Positions 1 through 9,753 of a stretch of 64,000 bases of DNA are shown in pieces (position 1 is the first letter of the stretch; each line of letters begins with the position of its first letter). A model generated the notes under the pieces. That model ran no database searches. It saw only the letters and a program-made list of their open reading frames with translations, and was not told the DNA's origin. A program made the translations under genes and the position numbers. The stretch is from Emergomyces orientalis. Taxonomy: Eukaryota; Ascomycota; Eurotiomycetes; Onygenales; Ajellomycetaceae. The stretch is taken from positions 62,001-126,000 of the forward strand of contig MOWL01000069.1 in the NCBI GenBank assembly GCA_002110485.1, given 5' to 3'.

Positions 1-1097
1 TTATATTCTTCATAAGATATGATATTCTCTTTCCATTCTTTTTTTATTTTTGCTAGATTTTTTCTTTTTTCTGTTATTTCTTCTGACCACCAAGGTTTTG
101 AGAATTCTGAGAGCTTTTTCTTTGGTATAAAGTTTTTAATGCTTTCTAATATAATTTCAGTTATTATATTAGTTCTACTTTCTAGCATTATATCTGTTAT
201 TATTGTCTTTTCATTCCAATTTGATAATTCTTCTTTTTTTTCAAATTTTAAATCTTCAATTCTCTTATTGATTTCAGACCATTCAGCTTTTTCAAAATTA
301 TATTGATTTGATAGTAGAGGATTCTCACATGTTTCCTTTTCATCAATTTCAATATTAAATTGAATAACTTCATGAGCAGATCCTGATGTTTCTTCTGAAT
401 TAATAAACCAATTATAGACCTTGTTTTCAATCAAATTTTTTGATAGAAAGGTTAAGTCTATGATTGATTTCTTCATTAAGTTGTTTCTAAAGAAGGTCTG
501 TCTATCAATTTCATTTATAATATCTAATTCATGTTGTAGAGCCCACTCTACTATTTTCTCTGATCTTATTGAATAATCACATTCAGAATTCCACCATATA
601 TGATGTGCATTGAAATCACCACATATAATAGCATTTTTTTCTGGACTTAAATTCAGCAGTTCTCTGTCAACTGTCCATGAATTATCATTTACCTTCAGTG
701 ATTTTTCATTATAAATATTTATCAATTGAATACTGTCAAATTGATTTCTTGTATCTATAATATCTCCAACTAGAATATCAGAATTAGATATATAATTACT
801 TTTTATATTGAATTGAAATCTTGATCTTTTTCTTGCATATATCACAACTCTTGCTTTTACATCTGATTTCTCTGGTAAAAAGCAGTGATAGCTTGAATGA
901 GAAATTATAAATTGTTGTTCTATATCAAAATTTGGCTCTTGTAATAGAATGAAGTCAGTTTGCTCTTCAAAGCCTATCTGTAAGCATGAATAGATAGCAT
1001 CTTTATTTCTATCAACATTGTTTTGAATAAAAGTTATTTTTGAAGCATTTTTGATAGTTTTTTTCTTCTTTTTATTATTATTTTGTGTAGTAAACAT
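1..1097 (-). CDS. LINE (Tad1-like) ORF2, N-terminal endonuclease part, runs off window
   Basis: The minus frame opens at an ATG at 1097-1095 and stays open for about 365 codons to the left edge, so the gene is cut by the window. The translation is an apurinic-type endonuclease/exonuclease/phosphatase domain as found at the N-terminus of non-LTR retrotransposon ORF2. Visible motifs are LLQEPNF (metal-binding Glu), GDFNAHHIWWN (Asp/Asn pair), SIIDLTF and a late SAHEVI that replaces the usual SDH but keeps the His. It would nick target DNA to prime reverse transcription; the RT part lies outside. It starts 33 nt after the ORF1 stop on the same strand, the usual LINE order. Composition is very AT-rich with essentially no CpG, yet the frame is intact. 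Tad1-clade assignment is inferred from fungal host and domain order. Confidence 0.88.
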   Translation of the reverse strand, partial: MFTTQNNNKKKKKTIKNASKITFIQNNVDRNKDAIYSCLQIGFEEQTDFILLQEPNFDIEQQFIISHSSYHCFLPEKSDVKARVVIYARKRSRFQFNIKSNYISNSDILVGDIIDTRNQFDSIQLINIYNEKSLKVNDNSWTVDRELLNLSPEKNAIICGDFNAHHIWWNSECDYSIRSEKIVEWALQHELDIINEIDRQTFFRNNLMKKSIIDLTFLSKNLIENKVYNWFINSEETSGSAHEVIQFNIEIDEKETCENPLLSNQYNFEKAEWSEINKRIEDLKFEKKEELSNWNEKTIITDIMLESRTNIITEIILESIKNFIPKKKLSEFSKPWWSEEITEKRKNLAKIKKEWKENIISYEEY

Positions 1098-1130
1098 GTA
1101 CAAAAGGAATAAATTGAAGCTGTGTTTCTT

Positions 1131-2691
1131 TTATTCTGAATCAGGTAATAGATTATATCTATTATCTGTATTCAGAGCTGGAACTTCTACTGCTTTCATA
1201 GAAATGAGATTTTCTTTATCTTTTCTCATTTTTATAGGTGTAACAGGGTTTAAGATCTGTCTATTTTTTGAAAAAGAATTTGACTCAGAAGAAATAGACA
1301 TTTGAGAATTTCTTCTTTTTATAGTTTTATCTATTTTCTCTGTATTTTGAGTTTCTTTTCTCCATTTCACATCTTTATTGAAAGACTTTTTCTTGAAAAT
1401 GAAAATACAATCTTTTGAAATAGATGTGTGCTTTTCATAGCAATTACTGCATTTGATTTCAGTGTGATTGCAGATTTCACCTATTTTTCTACATGTGTTG
1501 CAAGAATGTTCATTTGTTTTGTGATCTAAAGCACAAAACTGACATTTAGAATTTCTTTTACAAGTATTTGCAAAGTGTCCATGTTTCTGACAGTTTGAGC
1601 ATTGAATTTGAGATTTAATATTCTCTCTTGAATCTTTGAATTCAAATACTTTCATTTTCAATCCTGCAATTATAATATACTGTCGTTTTGACTGTTCTAT
1701 TGTATTTGTAGTAATTAAAACTGAAGCATTTTGATTTCTTTGTCTTTGCTCATAAGAATTGAGCCAAATTGGGGTTTTTTTCAAAGAAATTGAAATATAT
1801 ATCAATTTCTTCTTTCAAATTTATCATGCCTTCTTCATGATCAAAGATTTCAACTGAAATATCATGTAATACAAATTTTCCCCATTTCTCATCTTTTTCA
1901 CATGAAACTTCAATAGAGAGAGCTTTTTGAACTATCTCTTTCCAGCAGTTTTCATTTTGAATTAGATATTCAGAGCTGAAATCTGGCATAGCAGTAATTA
2001 CAATTGAATTTCCCAGAAAAGAGGTTTCAATTGATGAGATAACTGGCTTGAATTCTTCATTTTGAGTTTCAAAATGAAAGTTTTGATTGATTTTGTTTCT
2101 AAGTTCAAAAATGAATTTAGAATCATTTAGAATAGATTTTTCAAAGATAGCTCTATCACTAACTTTTAAAATCAGTCTCTGTTTTTTTGATTCAAGAAAT
2201 TTAATCTCTTTTTGAGCTTTTCTTTGTTCTTTTTTCTCAACTAATGAGAAAATTTTTTCTGCTTTTTTCAGCTGTTTTTCTTTTTCAATATTTTGTGAGC
2301 TATTGAGAGCTTGAGCATAGGTTTTTGTCTCATTTTCAGTGTTTTCTTTTGAAAGAGATTCAGAAGAGATTTTTTGAGATACAGATTTTTCAGTTTTTTT
2401 CAAAACTATCTTCAGATTTGAAGAAATATTAAGTTTAAACTTAATAATTTCATTCAGTTGTCTTGCTTGTGAATGCAGAATAAGAAGAATTTCTTCATTT
2501 TCTTCATACATGCACTGTTTATATAGCTCATCAGCTATTTTTTGTAGATTTTTCACTTCATCTACTTTGTGTCTGTCTATTTCTTCTTTTTTTCTTTTCT
2601 TCAAAATCTCAATTTCAGAAACAGTTTCTATGAAATTATTTCTATTTTTGCATGGAGTCATCATGTTCACAGATTGAGGTGAGTTATTCAT
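1131..2691 (-). pseudogene. LINE ORF1 (gag-like, zinc knuckles), broken by one frameshift
   Basis: Two overlapping minus frames, 2691-1750 (313 codons, ATG start) and about 1805-1131, together make one ORF1 protein. The first is Lys/Glu-rich and probably coiled-coil. The second carries three CCHC-like knuckles: CSNCQKHGHFANTC (C-x2-C-x4-H-x4-C) followed by two C-x2-C-x3-H-x6-C units. This is the RNA-binding gag-like protein typical of fungal Tad1 LINEs. The two frames meet at a run of seven A (minus strand) at 1775-1781. Removing one A joins them in sense, so an extra homopolymer base is the simplest explanation (mutation or sequencing error). A working +1 frameshift cannot be excluded. ORF2 follows 33 nt downstream. 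Confidence 0.85.
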
Positions 2692-3480
2692 GATTTCTTT
2701 GAGTATATTAGATAATTAGTCAAATTAAATAGTATTCTCAGATTTTTGCTATTTTTTCTACTAGAAATAGTATCTAGATTAGATTTTTCAAGAGAATCTA
2801 ATAAACTAATATTGATTTTTAAAGATAAATCAATTAAATCTTCACAGACTTCTTTCTTGTGCTACAAAATGAAGAGAAAAGAATTGATTTCAATGAATAA
2901 TAAATTATTCAATTGAAATGACAGTTTTTGAAAGAAAAACTGACAAAATAAATCAATTTTTTGCAGAGAAATTGATAAAAACTATTCAGAAATATTCAAT
3001 ATTCTAAACTTCTCCCCACATATCAAGTATGCAGCTCAAAATTGAGATTATTTTCAAAAACTGAATCAGTCACTGAAGTAAAGAAATATGAATTTGTGTA
3101 GAATTTTCTTGATTTATTTACTCAGAGCTAAATCAAGAAAAACACTCTAACTCTTGCAAATTTTGTCTTTTTCAATTTAAAAAGCTTCTCAAAATTTCTG
3201 CTTGAAATAGGCCCCACCTCAAATCAAGATTGTATTTCTGAAATATCAATATGAATTAATACTGAATAGATTTCCTTTTCTATTCAAATTAATCTCATAT
3301 ATTTTACTAGATAGCTCTTAATAAATGTAATTTATTAAGTCACACAGATGAGTATGCAAATGAAGAATCAACAGACTAAATCTGTACTATTTTCTTATAT
3401 AATAATATATATATATACAAGTATGTATATATATTACTTGCAGGGACCAAGCTATTTTTTTAAACACTGATATTTCCACT
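2692..3480 (-). mobile_element. Probable 5' untranslated part of the LINE
   Basis: This AT-rich, CpG-free stretch lies upstream of ORF1 on its minus strand. It keeps the same composition as the element and then gives way near 3400-3435 to a TA-rich run and normal-composition DNA. No coding frame is evident. I read it as the LINE 5' leader; the exact element end and a target-site duplication were not found. Confidence 0.45.
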
Positions 3481-3990
3481 TTTTCTCGTTCCGTTTTGTA
3501 GAGAGGGTAGGTTCCGGGGAATTTCTGATTGAAGGGTAGGTCACGTGTGATCTGTGCTGAGGTATTTTTTTGTCACTTTTCTGCCGGGCGAGGTAGGGCG
3601 GTACAGGGAAAAGACTTGGCACTGGTGCAAAGGAACATGAAAATCAATCAGAGTTTTCACGCAGGTTTTGACAATGAATTGTTCAGAAAGAGATGGTCGG
3701 AATGAATTCAAAATTGAGACAGTTGTAATATCTGGTTTGTTCTAGCTTCTATCAAAATTCTATGTAAATTGGGCCGAAACTGATGATGTTATGTGATGAA
3801 GTGTGATTTTCTTTCCCCTTAGGGGTTGCAAACACGTTTTCCTCAATAGCTTCACCAACTCGCGCTCAATTTTAATAAAAAGTGAATAAATTGCTTTCTC
3901 AAACAAGAGCTTTCAAATGGATGTCTTTTCGTCTTCTAATTCGAAGAATTGGGCTGGTTCGGGGGAAAGCGTTGTCAGCTGTCTTGCTTG
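3481..3990. other. Non-coding spacer between LINE fragments
   Basis: Composition returns to near-normal with CpG present. No convincing gene or RNA was seen. A LINE 3' fragment begins near 4000. Confidence 0.4.
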
Positions 3991-3999
3991 ATTAAATGC

Positions 4000-4149
4000 A
4001 AGAAGAAGCTTTTCTCCTCAATCATTCAATTGAAACTAGGTCATGACTATTTCAAATCTTATTTGAAAAGAATATCTGATATTGAAAGTGAAAATTGTGA
4101 ATATTGTGACTCTCTTGAAGATCCAGAACATATCTTAATGAATTGCTCT
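4000..4149 (+). mobile_element. Truncated LINE ORF2 C-terminus (copy 1)
   Basis: The plus frame encodes the last segment of a LINE ORF2, including the Cys-His knuckle CEYCDSLEDPEHILMNC (C-x2-C-x7-H-x4-C) that ends many fungal LINE polyproteins. Just after this motif the similarity to the second copy at 5505 stops abruptly, and sequence in inverted orientation follows. It is 5'-truncated and non-functional. Confidence 0.8.
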
Positions 4150-4600
4150 AACTCATGACATGAATACAAAGGAAATAAAAGACAGACTCTAACACAAAAG
4201 AAATAGTGAGATATTATATAATATCTAGCAGTTTTTATAAAGAATATTTCAGATTCTCATTTATTTATATTTTCATCTTTGAAATAGAATTGATTTCTAG
4301 TAGCTATTTGATTATTATTATTATTCTTCCATTATAGATATATGCAGTCAGGGACTATGATATCTACCTGAGACTCAAAGAGTCTCAGGATTTTTCTAAC
4401 TTTAAAACTAATTAATATACATTTTTTCTTCAAACAAATAGCACTTGCAATACTTGAATTCCAGCTCAGAATAGTCAGCAAATTGATTTTTCTTTTTTTT
4501 TATATTTATTTATAAATATCTTTGAAGATTATTTATATTCTCTTTTTTTCATATAATTTTCAAGTGATTACAAAGAAAATAAATTAATGATAGACCTACA
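4150..4600 (-). repeat. Inverted, permuted LINE 3'-end segment
   Basis: By direct comparison 4150-4318 is the reverse complement of about 5708-5872, and 4318-4600 is the reverse complement of about 5875-6160. In the other copy the two blocks are contiguous in the opposite order, so this copy is inverted and its blocks are swapped. It includes the CTGAGACTC/GAGTCTCAG palindrome region and an ATT-repeat end near 4310-4330. This is a rearranged LINE 3' UTR. Confidence 0.8.
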
Positions 4601-5006
4601 GGACAAACCCCTGCAGTTTACACCTTAAGCTATATACATATTTTAACACTCTATATAACTGACCACCGCGTCTGTCCTCTCGGGCCATCATAGAGGTTAT
4701 CATTCCCCCCATAATACCGCCGCCCAACTAGGCTCTTAACTAGCCTACCTAATTAGAACCACTAAGAATAACACCAAAGCTATCTAATTCTAGTTAAAGC
4801 TCCTAGCCTTCCGGCTGCCAATCTCAGCATTCCAGCCTACCAATTGGCCGTCATGGTCTTGCTTGCACTAACCACCTATTAAGGGCGCCTAGGCCTCTTC
4901 TCACCTAGGTCCTTGCTAGGCCCAGGGTGTCCTAATCGGATGGTTTTTATCTGTCAATTCCCCGGAGGTGGGTGCCTAGAATAGTGGGGGTGGGTCCCTT
5001 GGCCAG

Positions 5007-5165
5007 TTAAGCTTGACGATGATTCGCTATCCTGCGGGTGTCCTAGACCACTAAACTAGTACTGATCTAACTTGAAACGCCCGGGGGGTTAGCCCACAAG
5101 ATCAGGGAGAATTAGCGCCCAAGATCCCCCGAGCTGACACCTTAAGCTTGACGATGATTCGCTAT
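5007..5165. repeat. Pair of 24-bp direct repeats
   Basis: A 24-base sequence beginning ttaagcttgacgatgattcg is present identically at 5007-5030 and 5142-5165, a 135-bp period, within the SINE-like body. The intervening DNA is GC-rich and not itself repeated. Confidence 0.85.
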
Positions 5166-5283
5166 AGTGCACCCGGGGGTCCCCGGTACTGTTTTGTGAT
5201 TTAACAGTGGAAATTGGTTAATGAGGCCCTTGCAGGAATCGAACCTGCACCCTCTTGGCATTCATTCCCCGGGGGGAAGGCCG

Positions 5284-5454
5284 CCAAACAGGGGTTTTTT
5301 TTTTTTTTCTTCCATTAAGGCATATGCAATCAGTGATTATGATGCCCACCTAGTATTACTAGGATTTATCATGTAAACTATATCTAAATACATGTAACTT
5401 CTTGTCACTTGCCATTACAGTAATTCCAGCCCAGAATAAGAACCAAACAGGGGT
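5284..5454 (-). mobile_element. Small 5'-truncated LINE-tail retroinsertion with target-site duplication
   Basis: The sequence ccaaacaggggt occurs at 5284-5295 and again at 5443-5454. Between the copies is a T14 run (5295-5308; a poly-A tail on the minus strand) and about 135 nt. That insert resembles the LINE 3' UTR at 5990-6150: shared blocks are TTCTGRGCTGGAATT, CCTAGTAATACTAGG versus CCTGAGACTC..GAGTCTCAGG, and ATCATAATCACTGATTGCATAT. This is the signature of target-primed insertion of a LINE 3' end into the tRNA-like head of the SINE. Confidence 0.75.
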
Positions 5455-5491
5455 GCCATGGCGGCGTAGTTAACCGCTACGCCACCGGGCC

Positions 5492-6170
5492 TTTCAAATC
5501 TTATTTGAAAAGAATATCTGATATTGAAAGTGAAAATTGTGAAAATTGTGACTCTCTTGAAGATCCAGAACATATCTTAATGAATTGCTCATTAAATCAA
5601 GAACTTAGAGCTGAACTGAGATATAAATATAAGCTGAGAGAAATGAATATGAAACTACTATTTTCAACTGAAATAGACAGTCAATATTTAATTGATTTTC
5701 TCAATGAAACTCAAATAGCTACTAGAAATCAATTCTATTTCAAAGATGAAAATATAAATGAATGAGAATCTGAAATATTCTTTATAAAAACTGCTAGATA
5801 TTATATAATATCTCACTATTTCTTTTGTGTTAGAGTCTGTCTTTTATTTCCTTTGTATTCATGTCATGAGTTATTTTGTCTATCATTAATTTATTTTCTT
5901 TGTAATCACTTGAAAATTATATGAAAAAAGAGAATATAAATAATTTTTAAAAATATTTATAAATAAATAAAAAAAAAGAAAAATCAATTTGCTGACTATT
6001 CTGAGCTGGAATTCAAGTATTGCAAGTGCTATTTGTTTGAAGAAAAAATGTATAGTAATTAGTTTTAAAGTTAGAAAAATCCTGAGACTCTTTGAGTCTC
6101 AGGTAGATATCATAGTCTCTGACTGCATATATATCTATAATTGAAGAATAATAATAATACTGAGAATGTA
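5492..6170 (+). mobile_element. Truncated LINE 3' end (copy 2) with 3' UTR
   Basis: The plus frame 5505-5765 encodes the ORF2 C-terminus with the same C-x2-C-x7-H-x4-C knuckle (CENCDSLEDPEHILMNC) and about 50 further residues before a natural stop at 5763-5765. A roughly 400-nt 3' UTR follows, containing a short palindrome (CTGAGACTCTTTGAGTCTCAG near 6084-6104), and ends in an AAT-repeat near 6150-6165. The 5' truncation lies exactly at the SINE head (5491). Confidence 0.78.
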
Positions 6171-6269
6171 TGTCAAGAGGCACCTCAATTTTCCTCAGAA
6201 CTACATGTGAGAACTGACATTTCAGAATACTCAGTTGACAACAATGATGCTCTTCATTTCTGCAACTGA

Positions 6270-7613
6270 CACTGAGTCTCACAATCAGAATCTTTATGCA
6301 CTCAGATCATGCAAGAAATACACAACTCACATATAACTGATCATTTAAATTGTAAACAACTATACTGAATGATCTCTCAAGAATTCTACTGGTCTGAGAT
6401 ATCAAACAGTATCTGACACATTATCTGAAACTGCAACTGCTGTTTTTCTGTTATTTTATGAAAAGACTATAGAAAAGAACTTCTCAAATCACTTAACATC
6501 TCTGACAGAATCTGGCAGAATGTAGCTATTGATTTCACTGTCAACCTCCCCGAAAGCAATGGTTGTAAGAACATGTTGGTAATTGTTGACCAACTAAGCA
6601 AGAATGTGATATTAGAACTCTGCAAGAAAATGAATGCTGAACAAGTCACTGAAGTCTTTCTACAAAACTCATTCTATCAAATGCATGGCTTATCAAGGTC
6701 AATAGTATTGAATCAAGATTGTCAATTCATAGAAGCTCTCTGAATGAGAATCTGCCAGATTCTCAAAATCACATGTCATCTGTTAACCACCTATCACCCA
6801 GAGACTGATGGCATGTTGAAGCAAATGATTCAAACAGTGAAGAATTATCTCCACAAGTTCTGCAACTATTCACAGAATGACTGGCACAACCTCCTTCTGC
6901 ATGCTGAAGTTGCTATTAATGGCCAAGACACAGTTTCAACAGGCATGAGCTCATTCTTTCTTACACACAGCTATCACATAAAAATACTTAATTTTCTAGA
7001 ACTCATGCAGCTCACACCAAACTCTCACAACCCAGTCCAAATCACAGACAATATAGTAACAAAGCTCTGAGACATCTGTGACTGGGCAGAAGTCTTCATG
7101 ACAAGCATGAAGCAGAATTAAGAAAATCAAGCTAATGTATGACAAGATCTCACTGAACAGTATAAGATAGAAGACCTCATGTGATTAAATCTCAGAAACA
7201 TACAAATCACACACTTATCACACACACTAGATTACCGCCACATGAAATACAAAGTTGTGGAAGTTCTAGACAGTCATAACTATCATCTTAACACTCTGTC
7301 TGGAATTCACAACATTTTTCATACAAGCTTGCTGTGCTGTGCTGTCACCGACCCATTCCCTTCTCAACTGATGTCCGACTGGCAACCGCTAGGGATCATA
7401 GGAGAAGACAACGAACTTGAATGAGAGATAGAAGACATTCTAGATGAAAGACTCTGTGACCGCGGCTGACAATATCTTGTGAAATGGGTCAGCTATGATT
7501 GCCTGACCTGGACCCCAGGCTCCGCGCTGTCTGAAACAGCGGCCCTTGAATGATGGGAACAACGCGCCCACAACCCTACCACTTAATTCTCACTCTGTGA
7601 AAGGGGGAGCTAA
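6270..7613 (+). pseudogene. Ty3/gypsy chromovirus integrase and chromodomain, decayed
   Basis: The conceptual plus translation follows a gypsy integrase. A degenerate HHCC region (about 6290-6440) is followed by the catalytic core with VAIDFTVNLPES, LVIVDQLSKN, YHPETDGMLKQMIQT and HNLLLHAEVAING. A linker with a YKVVEVLDSHNYHL-type GPY/F module comes next. A chromodomain (about 7437-7560; ILDERL..QYLVKWVSYDCLTWTPGSAL) closes the protein. Several in-frame stops interrupt it at 6741, 7068, 7422, 7467 and 7551; most are TGA, and 7467 sits at an expected Trp. A purine-rich polypurine tract (GAAAGGGGGAGC, 7599-7610) precedes the LTR. Gag, protease, RT and the 5' LTR are absent from the window. Non-functional. 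Confidence 0.85.
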
Positions 7614-7903
7614 TGTGACAGACTACACCTGATTAATAGATCATTCTGCTACGCCCCCGCTACATCTCTGAAAGTGTACACTCCATGGTTTCTTCACTCT
7701 GAAAGCTCTGATTTCTGAACTAACTCTTTTATCAGAGCTTCTATTCTTCTGCTCAGAGCTCTGCTCAGAGCTTCATCATATATACATATAAATCTCTGTC
7801 TCTAATGAATTTCTCTTTCTTTTTCTCTTCTTTTCTTAACATTTTCTATTTTGTTATATAAGACCTATATTAGTGCTGAGCTCTTCAGCATAGGCCTGTT
7901 ACA
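7614..7903 (+). repeat. 3' LTR of the gypsy element
   Basis: This 290-bp block begins TGTGACA and ends TGTTACA (TG..CA termini) and lies immediately after the polypurine tract and a TAA spacer. It contains a TATA-like tatatacatataa stretch near 7778 and CT-rich runs. It abuts the truncated transposase fragment, so the retroelement appears to have inserted into that DNA transposon. Confidence 0.8.
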
Positions 7904-8426
7904 ATTTGCAGTGCTCTCATTCAAAAATATGAGTTGATCAGATAAATACTGAGTGAGTTGAATCAGTCATTCAGCTTGAAGTTCTTCATTATATTGAGTG
8001 GCTACAGATTCAATCTATACAATATAACTGACAGATTAGTAGATTCTATAAGTGATATTTGATTGCAATATTGATCATCTTCTTTCATGTCAAATTCAGT
8101 TTCTTCAATATTCTAGATATTGAATGTGAATAAATATCAACATTGAATTCATTCTTTACAAAGAAGACAGTCTCATCACAATATACAGTTGAATATGCAG
8201 CAAAAAAGTTCTTCAATTCAGACATGATATCTGCTGTGATCTTTGGCTTTACCTCACAGATTGAATGTGAGCTTCTAGCAGTGTCAAAGCAGCGAAGATT
8301 TCGTCGAATTCAATATACAGTGGCCAGGTGGCAGTCAATGCTGCGTGCGATCTCAGCTGGCATATAACCATTCTTTAGAAGATGTATGATCTCATTGGTT
8401 GTGAAATCATTGAGTTGAGATGGCAT
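7904..8426 (-). pseudogene. Tc1/mariner-IS630-type transposase, N-terminal half, decayed
   Basis: The minus frame starts at ATG 8426 with MPSQLNDFTTNEIIHLLKNG, a helix-turn-helix start. It continues with AEIARSIDCHLATVY, then a second HTH/linker (KPKITADIMSELKNFF, NEFNVDIYSHSISRILKKLNL). After a disrupted stretch it resumes with NEELQAE*LIQLTQYLSDQLIFLNES, where the usual LDES of the first catalytic Asp reads LNES. There are multiple TGA/TAA stops, including one at an expected Trp (7967-7969). The fragment ends exactly at the gypsy LTR, so the second half is missing. Confidence 0.75.
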
Positions 8427-9753
8427 ATTGATGATAAAGATATGAAAAACACATTAATTTGAATGATTTGAACATTATTTGAATGATTATAGAAAAATGT
8501 GGATATTATGGCTATTTTTGCAGTGTTTTGTTATGAATATTCTAGGGGTGGTTGGGGAAATCCGTTTTCGCAAGCAATTCGTCCGCCACAATATGAGGCG
8601 AACTATTTTTTGTTTCAAAGCCATCTGTGCTGTACATGCACAGTTTGTCTGCAGATTGATGAACTGTCTTAACTTATCTCCTGTCAACAACCAAACGCCT
8701 CCTAATTGTCGAAAGAGGATATCTTAGCAGCAAATATAAATATTTCCCAATACACAACCGTAATGCCTCCAACCCAATTCCAGGTATGAATGCATATGAA
8801 TTTGGAACAGAAGGTCCAATCATTTATTCCCCCGTTCAAAGGCGGGAGGAAATTATTATTTTTTTTTTTTTTTTTTTTTTTTTTTGGTTTTTTGGATCTC
8901 CCACTATCGTTTAATTCTTACTTATTCGAAATCTCTCTTTGCGGGCCCTTCTGTATGTTTTCAGCTGAGATTTAGAAATATGGAGGAGTTGATTGTTGAA
9001 ATAGAAGGGTAATGATGAAAATAAAAATACAAAATAGTGGAGCTTATCTTTATTTTCTATCAAGGTACCCGGCCTGCCTTGCTTTTCCTTGCCTCTGCTT
9101 CAGGTTCAGGATCATCGGATATCAGGAACAGCCAGAGAACAAGATCCCATATGCGATTCTATTTATAGACCGCAATATCATCAAGATCTAGTCCGCAAAA
9201 GAAGAAAAAGAAATAAAAAGAACTAGAAGCAGCAGCAAGAGGTAGGGGAGGAAATATCATGGCATTCATTCTGGCCTGTTTCGTATATTTTTGCTTCATA
9301 TTGGTCTCCTTTCTTCCATTGAATAATTGAATATTGGGTGACCGATCAGGGCGATCTGACCCTGGCATCCAGAGTATGACTATAGCCAGATGGCTATAAT
9401 ATCTTCCGAAGGTACCACGGTATACCCTGAGGAAAAATGCCGGTATTCTTTCACGGTACAGTCTCTACTCATTCTGCGCTCAGAAAGACGTATCATGTTG
9501 TCTGGCTCTGGTAAATTGGCTCGCTGGCAGCAATAGTCCTATGTGGGATGGAGACGGACACTTCCCATCCAACTATGCTAGTATTGCGAGAAGGCGGACG
9601 TGAAACCTTTTCCCAGTCTCTAGCCGATATAAAGCAGGTCCGGCAGAGGAATGTATCCGTAGGATGCCGTACTCAGGAGCGGAGCGGACGATAAATGCCC
9701 TAGCGTAACTTCAGCCAGAAGCGCAAGTAAAATTGTATTCCAATTTATCCGCA
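8427..9753. other. Transition from AT-rich transposon block to gene space
   Basis: No gene seen. About 8500-8730 may hold the outer part of the DNA transposon. There is a T27 run at 8859-8885, possibly a retroelement tail on the minus strand. CpG returns from about 8550 onward. The stretch 9060-9750 is ordinary intergenic DNA downstream of TPT1. Confidence 0.5.

Larger units (their letters stand above)
4600..5491 (-). mobile_element. tRNA-derived SINE-like element, split by an insertion
   Basis: This GC-rich island sits between AT-rich LINE fragments. On the minus strand it starts at 5491 with a tRNA-like head. An A-box-like stretch (TGGCGTAGCGGTTAAC) is followed, after removal of the 5295-5454 insertion and its duplicate, by a perfect T-arm with a B box (GCAGGTTCGATTCCTGC) ending near 5225. 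The terminal GGCCC and GGGCC can pair as an acceptor stem. The body continues to about 4600 without a long frame and holds a pair of 24-bp direct repeats. I call it a SINE or tRNA-pseudogene-headed repeat. The family is unknown to me and the 3' limit is approximate. Confidence 0.6.

Noticed and set aside
1775..1782. Canonical -1 slippery heptamer A-AAA-AAC in ORF1 of the LINE
   Set aside because: The heptamer is in the right register, but the downstream ORF1 half is in the +1 frame, so -1 slippage would not reach it.
6013..6282. 89-codon minus frame
   Set aside because: It spans the junction between a LINE 3' UTR and the gypsy remnant, so it cannot be a gene.
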